Assembly: GCA_963576735.1 (NCBI GenBank)
Contig: OY755178.1
Coordinates: 16,244,001-16,308,000 of the forward strand
Source: Bedellia somnulentella
Lineage: Eukaryota > Arthropoda > Insecta > Lepidoptera > Bedelliidae
Length of the DNA stretch: 64,000 bases
Reading direction: 5' to 3'
This document shows positions 53,375 to 64,000 of this stretch, one piece after another. How positions within the stretch are numbered: the stretch's first letter is position 1; each line of letters begins with the position of its first letter. A model generated the notes under the pieces. It saw only the letters and a list, made by a program, of their open reading frames with translations, made no database searches and was not told the origin of the DNA. The position numbers and the translations under genes were made by a program.

Positions 53375-53406
53375 ATGTCTCTCTTTCTTTCTTTCTTTCT
53401 TTCTCT
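53375..53406. repeat. CTTT microsatellite
   Basis: CTCTCTTTCTTTCTTTCTTT-type run. Confidence 0.75.
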
Positions 53407-53519
53407 TTACAGATTTTGGCCAAGTTATCAATGAACCGAAGTAACTGAACAAACAATTCTGAAAGTAAAATTGTAGTCTTTGTGGCGTTCCAAAACGGTT
53501 CCATTTAAAAAGTACGAAA

Positions 53520-56123
53520 AAGCTTCGAAACTTAAATTACTTTGTTAAAGTGGCTAAAACAACCGTTAACGGCTATTGGAGTGGCGATTAATAGAGTGCT
53601 GTACAAAAAGGTGTTTTTTTTCAAAAGTTGCCAAAGGTTATGATAACTAGATACTTTCCTTTAACTTTGATTTTTACTAAAATTTTTGCAACAGCTACAA
53701 TTTGTTACAGTGATGACGTACAGTTTTATACGGGTATAATGGTTTAAACGGTTTTATAATCTTATACGTCTTTATGATCCTGGTAGTTTTAGTATCCTAG
53801 ATCCTAAAAAAAAATATGCGGACTTTTGATAAATTATTTGGTTCTCAACAAACAAACAATATTTTTTAGCTTTTGATAACTTAACAAATTATCTTAAGCT
53901 TTATTAACTGAAATTATAAACGTAGATTATTTATAAAATAACTGTTATGTAATAAGAAAAGGAATAATTAATCACAACTACGAGAACTGATAAAGATTGA
54001 GTAAAAAACTTTCGTTCATTTAGACAGTGAATTGTACTTATTCTATCTAATTCCTTATTTATTTTATACCATAATTATATAATTCGTTTTTACAATTGGC
54101 ACAATAATATTATGATTAACATTTTTTCTGATTTCAATATTTAAACAGAAATAAAAATACCATAATTATTTTAACGTTCATAATTAAATATTAATTGCAA
54201 AAAACACATGATTCAAAGACATACATACATACTTATCAAATAATTTGGATTAAAATATAGCAACAAAACTATTAAAATTAAATTAGCAATTAACAAAATT
54301 AATTGTTGTAAAAATGTAGATTCTTAATAAAATAATTTAATACCGTTTAAGTTCATGCAATAAACTCAAAAAATCCGTTCAATAAATCCATGTAGATTCA
54401 AAGGATTCAGTAAAACGTAAGATAAACTTTACCCAGTTCTATTTTAACGTGATTTTCGCAGCTTCCGTCCATCCATTACTGCGCTGGCTGCGTTGATGTG
54501 ATGTTATTTTAGCACAAAGCAATCAATGTAAACTGATAGCCGCTCAATATTGGATGGCAGTCATCCATCAGAATTCTGCTGTCCAAATATTAGTGGACAT
54601 GTAAGCGAAATTCAATGGTATCAATATCTAGAAATTGGAGAACTGTTATTCGGGTTAATATTTCAGCAGGCTTTACTCTCTCTCTCTCTCTCTCTCTGTA
54701 CTGAGTAATTTTATTAACATAATTATTCTGGCAATTCGGTGTGCAAGGATTGTTTTCGTATATCATCTACAGTAAATACAATTTTAAATCTGATTGAAAC
54801 ATTTTCCGTTTAAATTACTTAAAAACTTAGTTATGGTTTTTATATTACCTTTCCTGGTAGAGGTTTGAGTTACCTAAATGGGGGTTCCGATCTTTCATTT
54901 CTGTTTAAAACTATATATATTTAGTATTTGTATTTAAACATTTATAATCTTTCACTATCGGTGATGTCATCGATGCCAAGAACGGAGTGTATCAAAATGT
55001 TTGATAACTTTGTACTAATTTCAAACTAACAACATCATCACGATATGAAGTTTAATAATACTATGGAACTTGCAATTTCCGAATATAATGAAAGAACAAG
55101 TGCTTTTGCAAGACTAATGAAAAATAAACTTAACTAAAGTATTTTTTTTCTCAACGTAACATCAAAATAATATTTAGACTAAGAAATCTCCAAATGGTTT
55201 TGTAACTAGCATCCGTTTTAGCAAACTTTGCATACCGAATTAGAAAAAAATGCAATTCAAATTTGTGACAAAAGTAAAATGTATTTTTTTATATATAATT
55301 TAATACAACTGCTCATAACTTAATTGAGTAAAGGTGACACTTTATACGAAAACATGTTTCGGATATGTTGTTTAATCGGATACCAAAGAGATGTAGGATA
55401 TAGGTAATAGATACAATTAATATAACACAGCAATTTACCTTTCAACATCAATTTTATAAATGTTTTTACATTCTATATACAAACAATGACAATATTTAAA
55501 TCGTATTTCTTCTTTAACTACATTAAGTCAAAATTATAATTACAATTCAAATGTATAAAAAAATCTGACGCACCCTTTTATCAACCGTTATAAAATTAGT
55601 TGATTGACGATTTCAATACGCCATGCCAAGAATATACTCATTTTATATTAAGATCAAACAGTATTGATTAAAGAAATATTTATTTGACAACAACAATTTG
55701 AAATATTAGACTAAGATGTTAATTGCAAATAAATATTATCAGGTGACCTAACACATCAATTTCAGTGCTTCTTACAAATATATGTTATTTATATGATTTT
55801 AGATAATTTACAATTAGTTTAAATATAGATTTAATTTGCGTTCTGCATTTAAAATATGTAATTTGATATCTTTGAAGCAGATTTCTGCCAAATGTAATGA
55901 AAAGTAGATCCGTAATTAATTTAAGCAACTCTCTGCAAAAATATGCTTCCCTGGTTGCAAAAACCTATAGAGTTGATTTTACATTAATCAAAGTATCTCT
56001 GCCTACTTAATTGAAGTACGGCATTTTTCTTATTACATTATTTAGATACACAACGCTTTCATATATAACATCCAATATTTGCAAAACATGAAATCACACA
56101 ATTGTCCTTAACCGTTCAATCGG
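53520..56123. other. AT-rich DNA, probably gene-flanking or 3' UTR of the Beat gene
   Basis: No ORF, SINE or LINE is visible in about 2.6 kb, the longest repeat-poor stretch in the window. It holds a CT microsatellite at about 54676-54700. The part just left of 56124 would be 3' UTR if the last exon call is right. Confidence 0.4.
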
Positions 56124-56224
56124 CTAATACTCACTCAAGGCACTAAATTTAGACAATACATAAACAGACACACATATACTGAATAACATTACTCCGTCGC
56201 TAATTCGTGTTGTCGGGCTTGAAC
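56124..56224 (-). CDS. beat: Beat last exon (hydrophobic C-terminus)
   Basis: Acceptor TTTATTTTCAG; the phase-1 continuation gives a short Ser/Thr-rich stretch followed by VMLFSICVSVYVL and a TAG stop at 56124-56126. Phase and acceptor fit. The low-complexity content makes this the weakest exon. Confidence 0.45.
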
Positions 56225-59200
56225 CTGAAAATAAATTCGAAATCAAATATCAATATTTACGAGGCCGAATAGGATAAATTATGGGCATGATTTTCAAAAG
56301 GGATCCATTACTAAAATTGTGTAATTTATGATAATTTGACATTAATACTCATTGAAGTTAGCAAAACTGCATGCATTCCACTGCACGTGGCCGTGTAGTG
56401 CCGGCTTAGAATGTCGCTACCCCTTTTTACCCACGGGTGTCGTAAGAGGCGACTGAGGGTGTTGAGGCTTTTTATTGAATTTTTGTGCGATGCGGTTGGA
56501 GACCCAGCACCAAAAACCTCTATTTTACCTTCTTTTCCCCAGTCAACTTCCAAAAGTGGCTTAGGAATTTATAATTCCTAGGCTCTGGCTACCCCTTCTA
56601 GGGAATTATAGCCGTGAGTACATGTATGTATGTTTTTCAATGCTCTCCATATATATATTGATGCTTGTTCTGCTATGCCCATCATTTCCTACCAAAAATC
56701 TGCGTAAGAACCAACAGCATTATGCACTACCATACGACTCTCTTCAGACAAAAAGTGGCTTGAAATGAGACTGTTCATAGCTCTAGTCACCGGACTTTCC
56801 TTTTTAAGTCTTCTTTCAATATACTTCATATATGTTTCTCTTCAATTATTTGGTTGCCTGGTCGAAGTTATAATCACAAAAAGTAATGTTGTATTTATAT
56901 TGTTTTTCAAAGCTTAATTAATAAACTTAATTAACCCAGCAGTTTGGAGCGTATCAGCTGAACGGCGATGTAATTGTGGTCTTCAATTACTACGTTGAAA
57001 CTTATATAGTTGCATGATGATTTTATGTTATTGATTCCATTTCTTCAAAGAGTATAATTATAAATTTATATCTTACAAAAAAATATTGACTTACCATAAG
57101 CTGTAAACATGGAGAGATGTGGCGACCTAGCAATAATTACACCGACTTCTGCGGCCCTGGTGTAAAGAGGCCGCGTGGGTTGCGTGGCCTCACACCTTAG
57201 ACTGACCATGCTTTGAGCTGAAGGAGCCCGTAGTTTTATACTACGCCAGCTAGACCTCAAACCTGAGTCATCCGGTGATGAAATCTTCGTGTGGTCTAAC
57301 CATGGTTCTGACTGAAAAAGAAAATTAATATAGAACACGAATTTATTTTTTGTTAATTTTCTAAGATAACTCAGTTATTTAAAGATACAAACAATATTGT
57401 TTTATTTAACTTTAGTGTCTATTTGAAACGAAAATTCTATATATTAATAACATGGATGTAAACGAAGCCAGAGAGGTGTGCCAGGATCGTACAAAGTGGC
57501 GATCGATAGTCTCTGCCTACCCCAATGGGAACTAACGGCGTGAGAATATGTATGTATGTATTAATAACACTAGAAATATGCTAACTATTTGTAACCTATT
57601 TATAAAGTGTAAACACTTTATGGTAATCAATATTAATGAATAAAAATAATAATAATTAGGCATTAGAGCGCTCGTTTTATTAAAGAAAGGGTCATAGAAT
57701 CCTCCTCGGCCTTAATAATTTGTGAACTTATATTATAATGTGATACATTTCGTACCTCATCTGGTTTCCCATCAATGTACCACACAATGTTCGCTGGTGG
57801 CATTGCTGGAGTAGTTGAGCAATTTAAAAATATATCTTCTCCTGGTTGCACGCTCCCTGGTGTTCCCATAATTCTTGGATCTTCTTTGAGTGCAACTAAA
57901 TTTAAAACACTTTATTAATTTAAAACACAAATACAATAAATTGGTAAAAAAGGTGTGAAGGTTTTTCATTAGAACTTGCTCTAGAAATGACTTCCACATA
58001 TCATTTGACATAAATAAAGTAAATCCAAAAACGGTTTTTAACAAAGAAGTTACATGTACGTATGATTTTAGCGGTATAGTTCTGTTGTTCCAATCGACGA
58101 CGTTTTAATAGAAAAATATCGGAAGCTATAGAAGATAGCAATAACTATAAAAGTACCACTTTCATTATTATACAAGCAATAACGAGGTTTCATTCTAATA
58201 TTACATATTCAATATAATATATAACATTCACGCGTCACAGTGTTTGTCACCAAACTCCTGTGAAACGGCTGAACCAATTGCAATGAAATTTTGCTTACAA
58301 TTTAAACCCAGAAATAATTCATATGGCAAAACAATGTTTGCCAGTTCAGCTAGTAGTATAATAAAAATTTGCTTACCAGCCACTGTCAAATGTTTAGTCT
58401 GCTTGACAACGGCAAAACGAGGCCCCTCAGTCGATACCTCACAAGTATATGATATCCTGGTATTATACATCTTTGGCAAAACGACGCTGATGGTGCAACT
58501 TTGCATATGACACGAGCCGTTTGTCACTAACCCTATCGAAGTGTTGAACATTCTTGTTGAGGGCTGAAAAAACATGTGATAATTTAATGGTAACCATAAG
58601 GGCTATATCTATAGTATAGTGGGGAGCCTAAAATAAGTATTGTTGTGTTACAAAGCAACCAACCACTAAACGATCTTTTATCTCTCAAAATACCTACTTG
58701 CAAAAGATAAACAATCAATCGATATAATAAAAATGGTTCACTAAATGTGTTGCTAAGCCCAAAACTTGAAAACGTCTAGTCAGATTCGATTGATTCTTTT
58801 TGTATCGTGTTACTTGAAACTTGGAGAAGGTTTTTGGGAAGCTTTTAAAAAAATGGCAAAGTTATGTGAATAATTTTGAAAACATATTTTTCCTCATCGC
58901 ATCATCGCATCAGACCATCAGCGGGGGTCGGCTTTCATCAACGACACTTTATTTCTACCATCTTTTGCCCTATCAACTTCCAAATGTAGCTGAGGAGTTT
59001 CTAGCTCTGAAGCTCTTGCTACCCCTTTTTGGGATTTATGCCGTGAGTATATGTATGTTTTAGAATAATATTGCTAAATTAAGTTAGATAAGTCTCGGCG
59101 GACTTTTTAACACACATTTTGCAAGATACCAATCAATACAAGAGTTGGACTAGTGCTTACTACAAATCAATGTTATACAGCATACAGCAAGTATAATGTA

Positions 59201-60708
59201 TAATCGCAACTACATACATACATATACCCACGCCGTTAATTCCCATTGGGGTAGGCAGAGACAATCGATCGCCACTTCGTACTTCCTGGCAAACCTCTCT
59301 TGCTTCATCTACATCCATCAATCTTTTCATACATGCTCTTTTATTCTTCATACTTCGGACGCCTGCCTTTTTGAGCACACTTTCAATTTGGTCCAAGTGC
59401 GTCTTTCGTGGCCGTCCTCTACTAACATTACCTTCCACATTAGCTCTATAGATACCTTTTACCAATTTCCTATCATCCATCCACTCGATGTGCCCAAACC
59501 ATCTCAACATTCCTTTTTCTATCTTACTTACAATTTCATCTTTTACACCACACCTTTCACGAATCACATCGTTCCTGACACGATCACATAACCTTACATT
59601 ACAAACTTTTCTGAGGGACCTGATTTCTACTGCATTCAGTCTGCTTTCATGCTTCTTCTGCCACACCCAACATTCACTGCAATACATAAGCGTAGTAACA
59701 AGAACGGCATCATGCACAGCCATTCGGGCCCTTTCGGACAACGATTGACTAGACATTAGACTATCCAGTGCTCCATTAATCGCATTACCCTTTTTCACTC
59801 TTCTCTCAATATCTTCAACACACTTTCCATCTCTAGTAAACATACTTCCCAGATATACGAACTCATTTACTTGTTCCACTCTTCACCATTAATCTCAATC
59901 ACGCATTCGGTCATATTCTCCTCTCTTTCAAAAACCATGGTTTTAGTTTTATCCACATTCACTTTCTTCCCTTTCTTTCAAATGACGCACATGCAATATT
60001 CATCATCTCTTGCAACTCTTCCGCTGACGACGATGCAAGTAGCGCTTGATCGTCAGCATACAAGAGGCATTTAACAATGAATCCACCCATTCTTAGTCCA
60101 TAATCACTTTCAAGCAATTCTGTCAAACAGTCATCCATGAACAAATTGAAGAGCCACGGAGAAGCAACACAACCCTGTCGGATACCCCTAGAGATGCCAA
60201 ACCAGTCAGTGTTTTCCCCGTTTACTCTTACACATGCACTAGAATCCTAATAGAGTGAAACCAACGCACGTATAAGTTGACTCCCTAAACCGAACTTGGA
60301 TAACACCTCCCACAAACACTTTCGCATGTAATCGCAACTAATCTTTTATATTAAAATATCTTAATTTTTGTTTGATTGCTATTTAGAAATCATAATTTAA
60401 ACACTTGCCTCGAGGATACTAGAAGAGTTTGAAACTCTTCTTCCTTGCTTTAATAATTATAACCTAAAACCCTCCATTCAGCCTCTTTGACTAAAATAAT
60501 ATTTACCAGGGCATCATTAAGCTAAAGGAACAAACCTGTTGTCCGGGCGTATATCTGAAAATCTCATTATTCTCTCGATACCACTTGACGGAGTGAAGTG
60601 GCGGGTCCCCCTTTTCATTGATATAATGGCAGGTAAGTTGAGCTTCACGCCTCGGGTCTCCGTAAGTGGGGACTTCCAGAAGAGTTATATTATGACCTGC
60701 CGCTATCA
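56124..60708 (-). CDS. beat: Beaten-path (Beat) family immunoglobulin protein, five exons
   Basis: Coding exons in order: 60536-60708, 58377-58563, 57756-57895, 57095-57311 and 56124-56224, 818 bases in all. All four internal junctions have GT donors and AG acceptors with matching phases. The product carries two Ig domains. Ig1 has AQLTCHYINE, LHSVKWYRENNEIFRYTPG and YTCEVSTEGPRF. Ig2 has FLNCSTTPAM, IVWYIDGKPDE and VSLRCEATQ. The KWYRENNEIFRYTP and CEVSTEGPRF strings are hallmarks of Beat proteins, neuronal surface or secreted ligands acting with Side-family receptors in axon guidance. The last exon encodes a hydrophobic C-terminus (VMLFSICVSVYVL), which might signal a GPI anchor. The signal-peptide exon (needing phase 1) was not found before 64000. 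No frame damage is seen. The paralogue cannot be named. Confidence 0.75.
56388..56636 (+). mobile_element. Metulj-like SINE, full length, in the last Beat intron
   Basis: GGCCGTGTAGTGCCGGCTTA to the ATGT tail; antisense to the host gene. Confidence 0.87.
57095..57311 (-). CDS. beat: Beat exon (Ig2, second half)
   Basis: Acceptor TTCTTTTTCAG, then SEPWLDHTKISSPDDSGL, WRSIKLRAPS and MVSLRCEATQ with the closing Ig2 cysteine; donor TATG|GTAAGT in phase 1. A good consensus at both ends. Confidence 0.72.
57450..57562 (+). mobile_element. RTE LINE 3' tail in a Beat intron
   Basis: AACGAAGCCAGAGAGGTGTG and CTCTGCCTACCCCAATGGGA with an ATGT tail. Closely similar to the 3' end of 23330-25293. Confidence 0.82.
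57756..57895 (-). CDS. beat: Beat exon (Ig2, first half)
   Basis: Acceptor AAATTTAG, then EDPRIMGTPGSVQPGEDIFL, NCSTTPAM and WYIDGKPDE; donor GATGAG|GTACGA in phase 0. The frame stays open past this donor to 57666 (ending LSLIKRAL). No GT donor was found in that extension, and the phase fits the next exon only at the 57756 donor, so the shorter exon is preferred. Confidence 0.65.
58377..58563 (-). CDS. beat: Beat exon (Ig1, second half)
   Basis: Acceptor TTTTTTCAG, then PSTRMFNTSIGLVTNG and SYTCEVSTEGPRFAVVKQ; donor GCTG|GTAAGC. Phase 0 in, phase 1 out. Contains the second Ig1 cysteine within the family-typical CEVSTEGP motif. Confidence 0.78.
58915..59062 (+). mobile_element. Metulj-like SINE, 3' half, in the first Beat intron shown
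   Basis: ACACTTTATTTCTACCATCT core and GCCGTGAGTATATGTATG tail; the head is missing. Confidence 0.75.
59163..59879 (-). pseudogene. RTE polyprotein C-terminal ORF
   Basis: 239 residues follow the RT catalytic core: VNEFVYLGSMFTRDGKC, then SECWVWQKKHESRLN, RWFGHIEWMDD and SRGRPRKTHLD. These blocks are shared with the copy at 24318-25261. The frame is open here but disconnected from the RT core upstream, and the last residues read through the A/T-rich tail past the element end. Confidence 0.8.
59213..60328 (-). mobile_element. RTE-clade LINE, 5'-truncated insertion in a Beat intron
   Basis: Reverse-strand insertion of 1116 bases with a 12-base duplication TAATCGCAACTA on both sides (59201-59212, 60329-60340), which fixes its ends. 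It encodes the last part of the RT domain, including CLLYADDQ near 60060, and the C-terminal region with RWFGHIEWMDDRKLVKGIY and SRGRPRKTHLDQIESVLKKA. The frame changes near 59880-59960, so it is not functional. It carries an ATGT-type tail. It inserted in the same orientation as the host gene. Confidence 0.9.
60536..60708 (-). CDS. beat: Beat exon (Ig1, first half)
   Basis: Acceptor TTCCTGTTGTTCACAG, then codons for AGHNITLLEVPTYGD, QLTCHYINEKGDPPLHSVKW and YRENNEIFRYTPGQQ; donor CAG|GTTTGT. It starts needing one base from the previous exon and ends in phase 0. It supplies the first Ig1 cysteine and the core tryptophan. Confidence 0.75.
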
Positions 60709-60939
60709 CTGTGAACAACAGGAAACATAATTTGAGGAACTTGAAAAATATTTTGAGTGTTGAGGGAAAGACGGCTTTTATTTATTTCCGGTTGAGTTAT
60801 GCGCTCTTGTTGCTTTTTGCACGGTTTTCCTTTATTTTTAAGGTTTTTTTAGTATGTATTCTTTCAACACAGGCCGCCGGGTCATATCGCTGTGCGATGT
60901 CGGCGGCCCGAAAGGCTCATTGTGTGTATTGTGCTTAAC

Positions 60940-61025
60940 GCTCTCATATCATTAATTCCCATTGGGGCAGGCAGTGTTAATTGATCGCACTTTGTTTGGT
61001 TCTGACAAAACTTTCTAGCTTTACT
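60940..61025 (-). mobile_element. RTE LINE 3' tail remnant
   Basis: TTCCCATTGGGGCAGGCAGT and TTGATCGCACTTTG on the plus strand. Confidence 0.6.
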
Positions 61026-61645
61026 ACATTAAATATTTAAAAAAAATGAGCAAATATGAGTAAGACGTGAGGAATTTTGTAGTAGCGGTATAAGCGGAGA
61101 ATTGTAGGAGAGTACCGTGCAACATTTTAAAGCAGAGAAATCGAAACGCCAATTGATTAAGAGGATAGAATGTTTTTTATAAAAACTAAACCAAATAATT
61201 TTATCCCGAAACGTTCACGAATTGGTTTATGTTACTAAAATAATATATATTTGAACAAATAAAAGACCAACTTAAGCCATTTGAAGCCAGCTCTGGGAAG
61301 GAGACCCGATCATCCAAAATTCGATAAACAACAGAGTCGTCTACGTATGCACTTTGAAATATCTTTTTAACAACGCCTAGGTGTGATCAATTTACATCCA
61401 AAAAAATGATTTTTTTAAGTGTTTAAGTTTAAGTGTTTTTTATAATGTTAATACCCATCTGAGTGGGAATCGAGAGGAGAAAGTAATTGTATGGGTGTTA
61501 CTTGACTTTTTATTGAAGCGGTGCTTCATTTACCCCTGTCGTTGTCTTTCGTTAGTTATTCAACTACTCTCCCATTTGACCGATATTGTTCAAATAATAT
61601 GTTATATGATCAATTTGACGAATATATTTTAAGCGCAATACACAA
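61026..61645. other. unassigned AT-rich DNA
   Basis: No gene or recognisable repeat. The missing Beat leader exon was looked for here and to 64000 without success. Confidence 0.4.
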
Positions 61646-61765
61646 TGAGCCCGCCGGGCCGGCGACATTGCCCGGCGACACCACCCGGCGCCCTGTGTTG
61701 AAAGTGTCATACTACATACATACTAATTTAATGTTACCGACGTATCCGTTGGCCCGGCGGGCTCA
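61646..61765. mobile_element. small GC-rich terminal-inverted-repeat element
   Basis: Perfect 15-base inverted ends TGAGCCCGCCGGGCC (61646-61660, 61751-61765) enclose 90 bases rich in CCCGGCG motifs. No flanking duplication is evident. Confidence 0.5.
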
Positions 61766-62082
61766 ATATGTAGTGCGTTTTACAAATTGGTAAAAGTGTG
61801 TAAACATTGTGTTCCGTAAATAGCGCTTAGTCGAATGCCGATGCAGTGTCCACGCCAAACCCCAGTCTAGCTGCACGTGAAACCATGCTTGGCGCCAATT
61901 GCTACTATAGTATCTGGCTGAAGTGCGTGCCATTTTGTTGCCACGGACCATACTTATTTTTAGTAGTATTTATGTATATTTATCATTTCGACTAATACAT
62001 TTATTTACACAATAAACAATGAATAAAATATTTTTACGTTTAACTATATATACAGGTATAATAATAGTATATTTCATTACTA

Positions 62083-62182
62083 GTACGGAATGGCTGTCAT
62101 TGCAAAGAGTTCCGACAAATGTCTACCCGAGCCGAAGGCGAGGGTTGACAGTCGGAACGAGTTGCAATGACGGTTCCGTACG
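62083..62182. repeat. palindromic 100-base repeat
   Basis: Arms of about 45 bases mirror each other with small gaps: GTACGGAA...GTCATTGCAA...GTTCCGAC on the left and its complement on the right, centred near CGAGCCGAAGGCGAGG. It looks like a small MITE. Confidence 0.55.
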
Positions 62183-62480
62183 TGTACTGAACGACTATTT
62201 TTAATACAGTTGCGAAAAAATTAAGCAATTTAACAAAACAACTAAACTCCCAAAGATTATTTCTGGAAAATGGCGACATTTTTTCTTCACTTATTGTGGT
62301 AGGCAAAGGAAACTATGCCCATACAGCCAAGTCTTATGTATAATTTTTTTGTTGATATGAAATGAAAATGAAATTTAATGAGTTATAATGTAATGAAACC
62401 TAACCTCACTAATTCTATCAAATCATTAAATCAGATATCGAAACAAATTAGTCGATTTTGCCTATTATTTTGTTGTTGTT

Positions 62481-62522
62481 GATTCATGTTAATACGACCT
62501 ATGCCACGTATTAACATGAATC
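62481..62522. repeat. perfect 15-bp hairpin
   Basis: GATTCATGTTAATAC and its exact inverse, separated by 12 bases. The function is unknown; it could be the remnant of a foldback element. Confidence 0.6.
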
Positions 62523-62559
62523 ATAAAAACTTCTTTGATTTTTTTAGTAAAATCTTTAT

Positions 62560-62830
62560 GGTTGGTTTTTCTTTAAAATAGACATTATTTTGACAGTTGG
62601 GAAAGAAAACGCACTAGTGCGGGAAAGGTAAAGAAAAAGCACGAGTGTGTAATAGCCCACTTCCCGAACGCTATACGTCCCTGTAATACGCCACTTTTTG
62701 AGCAATTGTATTAAAAAATAATATACGAAATACCTAACCGAGATTAAACTATATAAAAAATACTCTCGAAATCGGTGCCCCTGGTGGCAGGGTTCCGAGA
62801 AGTCTGGCTGCATTACCCCTTTGTGTTCAT
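62560..62830. repeat. possible degenerate interspersed repeat
   Basis: GCACTAGTGCGGGAAAGGTA ... GTAATAGCCCACTTCCCGAA resembles a dispersed sequence of lepidopteran genomes from memory; there is no second copy in this window. Confidence 0.3.
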
Positions 62831-62849
62831 GTATTGTCATTTAGAGTGT

Positions 62850-64000
62850 TCTTTCAAAAAATTTCATTGTTTTTTTTTAAATATTAAATGAAATAAATTT
62901 TGTGGTAGGTAATTTCGCCCAAAAATTATATACGTTTTTTCTTTCTTGATTTATATTATACTCATACATGCAATACGAAAATACTATTTATAATGATTAC
63001 ACAGCAATCCGTATCAACAATTAAAGAAAATATAAAAATGATGCCAAATAAATCTCTAACAAAAATCTTTACCACGATAAAGTACCAGGACATCAAGTAA
63101 CCGAGGATATAACAAAAAATGCAAAAATAAATCGCGGTCCCAACCAACGATGCGAACAATGTTCAATATCAAACAAGAATGCTGTATCAATTAATGTAAA
63201 TTGAAATTCCACATCGTGGGCGGTTTGACGTTGACAAATCATATTTTGCATATCACCATGTTATACGGTTGTTATGTGCGCCGCATCTCCGATGTCTTGT
63301 TTGCATGAAAACTTTCAGGTGGATTGAGGCTATTCAGTTAGCGTGGTCGTTTTTGAAAATTGAATAATCAATAGGTGCTAAATATGAAAATAATGAGAAT
63401 TGTAAAAGCGCGAAGGGGTTTGCGAAAATCATTTCAAGTGACGATCAAAAGTATTTTATACTTTAGTAATTGAAGGCTGTTAGGGAAATAATTAAAATTT
63501 ATAAAGTCGATTAGTAAAGGGTAAGTGTATGGTGCAATACCATGTAAACGCAAATATGTTTTGGGCAAATTTTGATCAATGTTGTAAAAATTACATTGAA
63601 TTACGTTTATAAAATTGGTCATTTTCAATCGCCTTTGGGGTAAAACGCTGTATTTAAATGAGTGAAAAGTGATATGTAAAAAATATTACATAATAGTTTT
63701 TTTATGATATATCAACTATAACGTTTGAAGTCGCTATATCGTAATAACAAGTATATGACCATCCTCTAAATAACGTTGAATGCTTCCATTGCAAACTTGT
63801 TTTACACATATTACAGCGTTAATTTAGTTCAGGTTTATCTAACCGAGACTTTAGTTTGGATTTTTAAAAAGGCCCATAAATAAAAAAAATATGCCTAAAT
63901 ATCTTCTAAATGCTCGTGCATACTTTATATTTAAACCACGGTCAAGCAATTTTTGAATGATGAGTCAAATTATAATTTTATTGATATATTATTTATATTC
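62850..64000. other. unassigned AT-rich DNA
   Basis: No gene or recognisable repeat to the window end. Confidence 0.4.

Noticed and set aside
1..64000. CRISPR arrays, bacterial operons, riboswitches
   Set aside because: The repeats are dispersed eukaryotic elements with intron-bearing host sequence; no regularly spaced direct repeats or prokaryotic gene signals were seen.

Overview
The window looks like nuclear DNA of a moth or butterfly. It is AT-rich and almost entirely built from dispersed repeats. The most diagnostic is a SINE present in about 20 complete or broken copies: it opens with a GCCGTGTAGTGTCGGC-like head, has a conserved core and ends in (ATGT)n, and I recognise it from memory as the Lepidoptera-specific Metulj type. 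Mariner, BEL/Pao, RTE and tRNA-derived SINE copies fit the same picture. There is no bacterial-type gene organisation, CRISPR array, operon or origin.

Host genes. The only convincing multi-exon host gene is on the minus strand at the right end (56124-60708). Five exons with matching splice phases encode two immunoglobulin domains of the Beaten-path (Beat) family, and the signal-peptide exon lies outside or unseen upstream. Its introns hold an RTE LINE with target-site duplications, an RTE tail and Metulj-like SINEs. A short minus-strand exon at 10836-10869 (hydrophobic start peptide followed by a GTAAGT donor) may be the first exon of another secreted-protein gene.

Layout. 1-5.2 kb: Metulj-like SINEs, an RTE fragment and palindromic elements carrying tRNA-like sequences. 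6.4-9.2 kb: an old interspersed repeat, a 0.6 kb foldback element and SINE debris. 9.5-16.5 kb: SINE and LINE tails, a CR1/Jockey-like LINE end, a mariner fragment and another tRNA-like palindrome. 16.9-18.2 kb: a structurally complete but frameshifted mariner. 22.7-23.3 kb: a miniature LTR element (TRIM-like). 23.3-25.3 kb: an RTE LINE with a solo LTR inside it. 25.6-26.9 kb: a Metulj-like SINE split by a 1.1 kb foldback element. 27.2-27.6 kb: the cleanest tRNA-like palindrome. 30.8-35.8 kb: a BEL/Pao element with apparently identical LTRs and a 5-bp duplication, coding only Gag and protease. 37.9-38.5 kb: a second TRIM-like copy. 42.9-49.0 kb: a second BEL/Pao element whose single long ORF runs Gag-protease-envelope with no polymerase. 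50-53 kb: LINE and SINE fragments and a third TRIM-like copy. 53.5-56.1 kb: plain AT-rich DNA. 56.1-60.7 kb: the Beat gene. 61-64 kb: small inverted-repeat elements and unassigned DNA.

How the parts relate. The Metulj-like SINE and a second tRNA-derived SINE both end in a tail resembling the 3' end of the local RTE LINE, which suggests both use RTE machinery. Both BEL/Pao elements have intact-looking LTRs but lack reverse transcriptase, RNase H and integrase, so they would depend on a helper element. The most unusual structures are the pol-less Gag-protease-envelope element and the family of palindromes with tRNA-like sequences in their arms. All calls come from reading the sequence; no alignment or database search was run.
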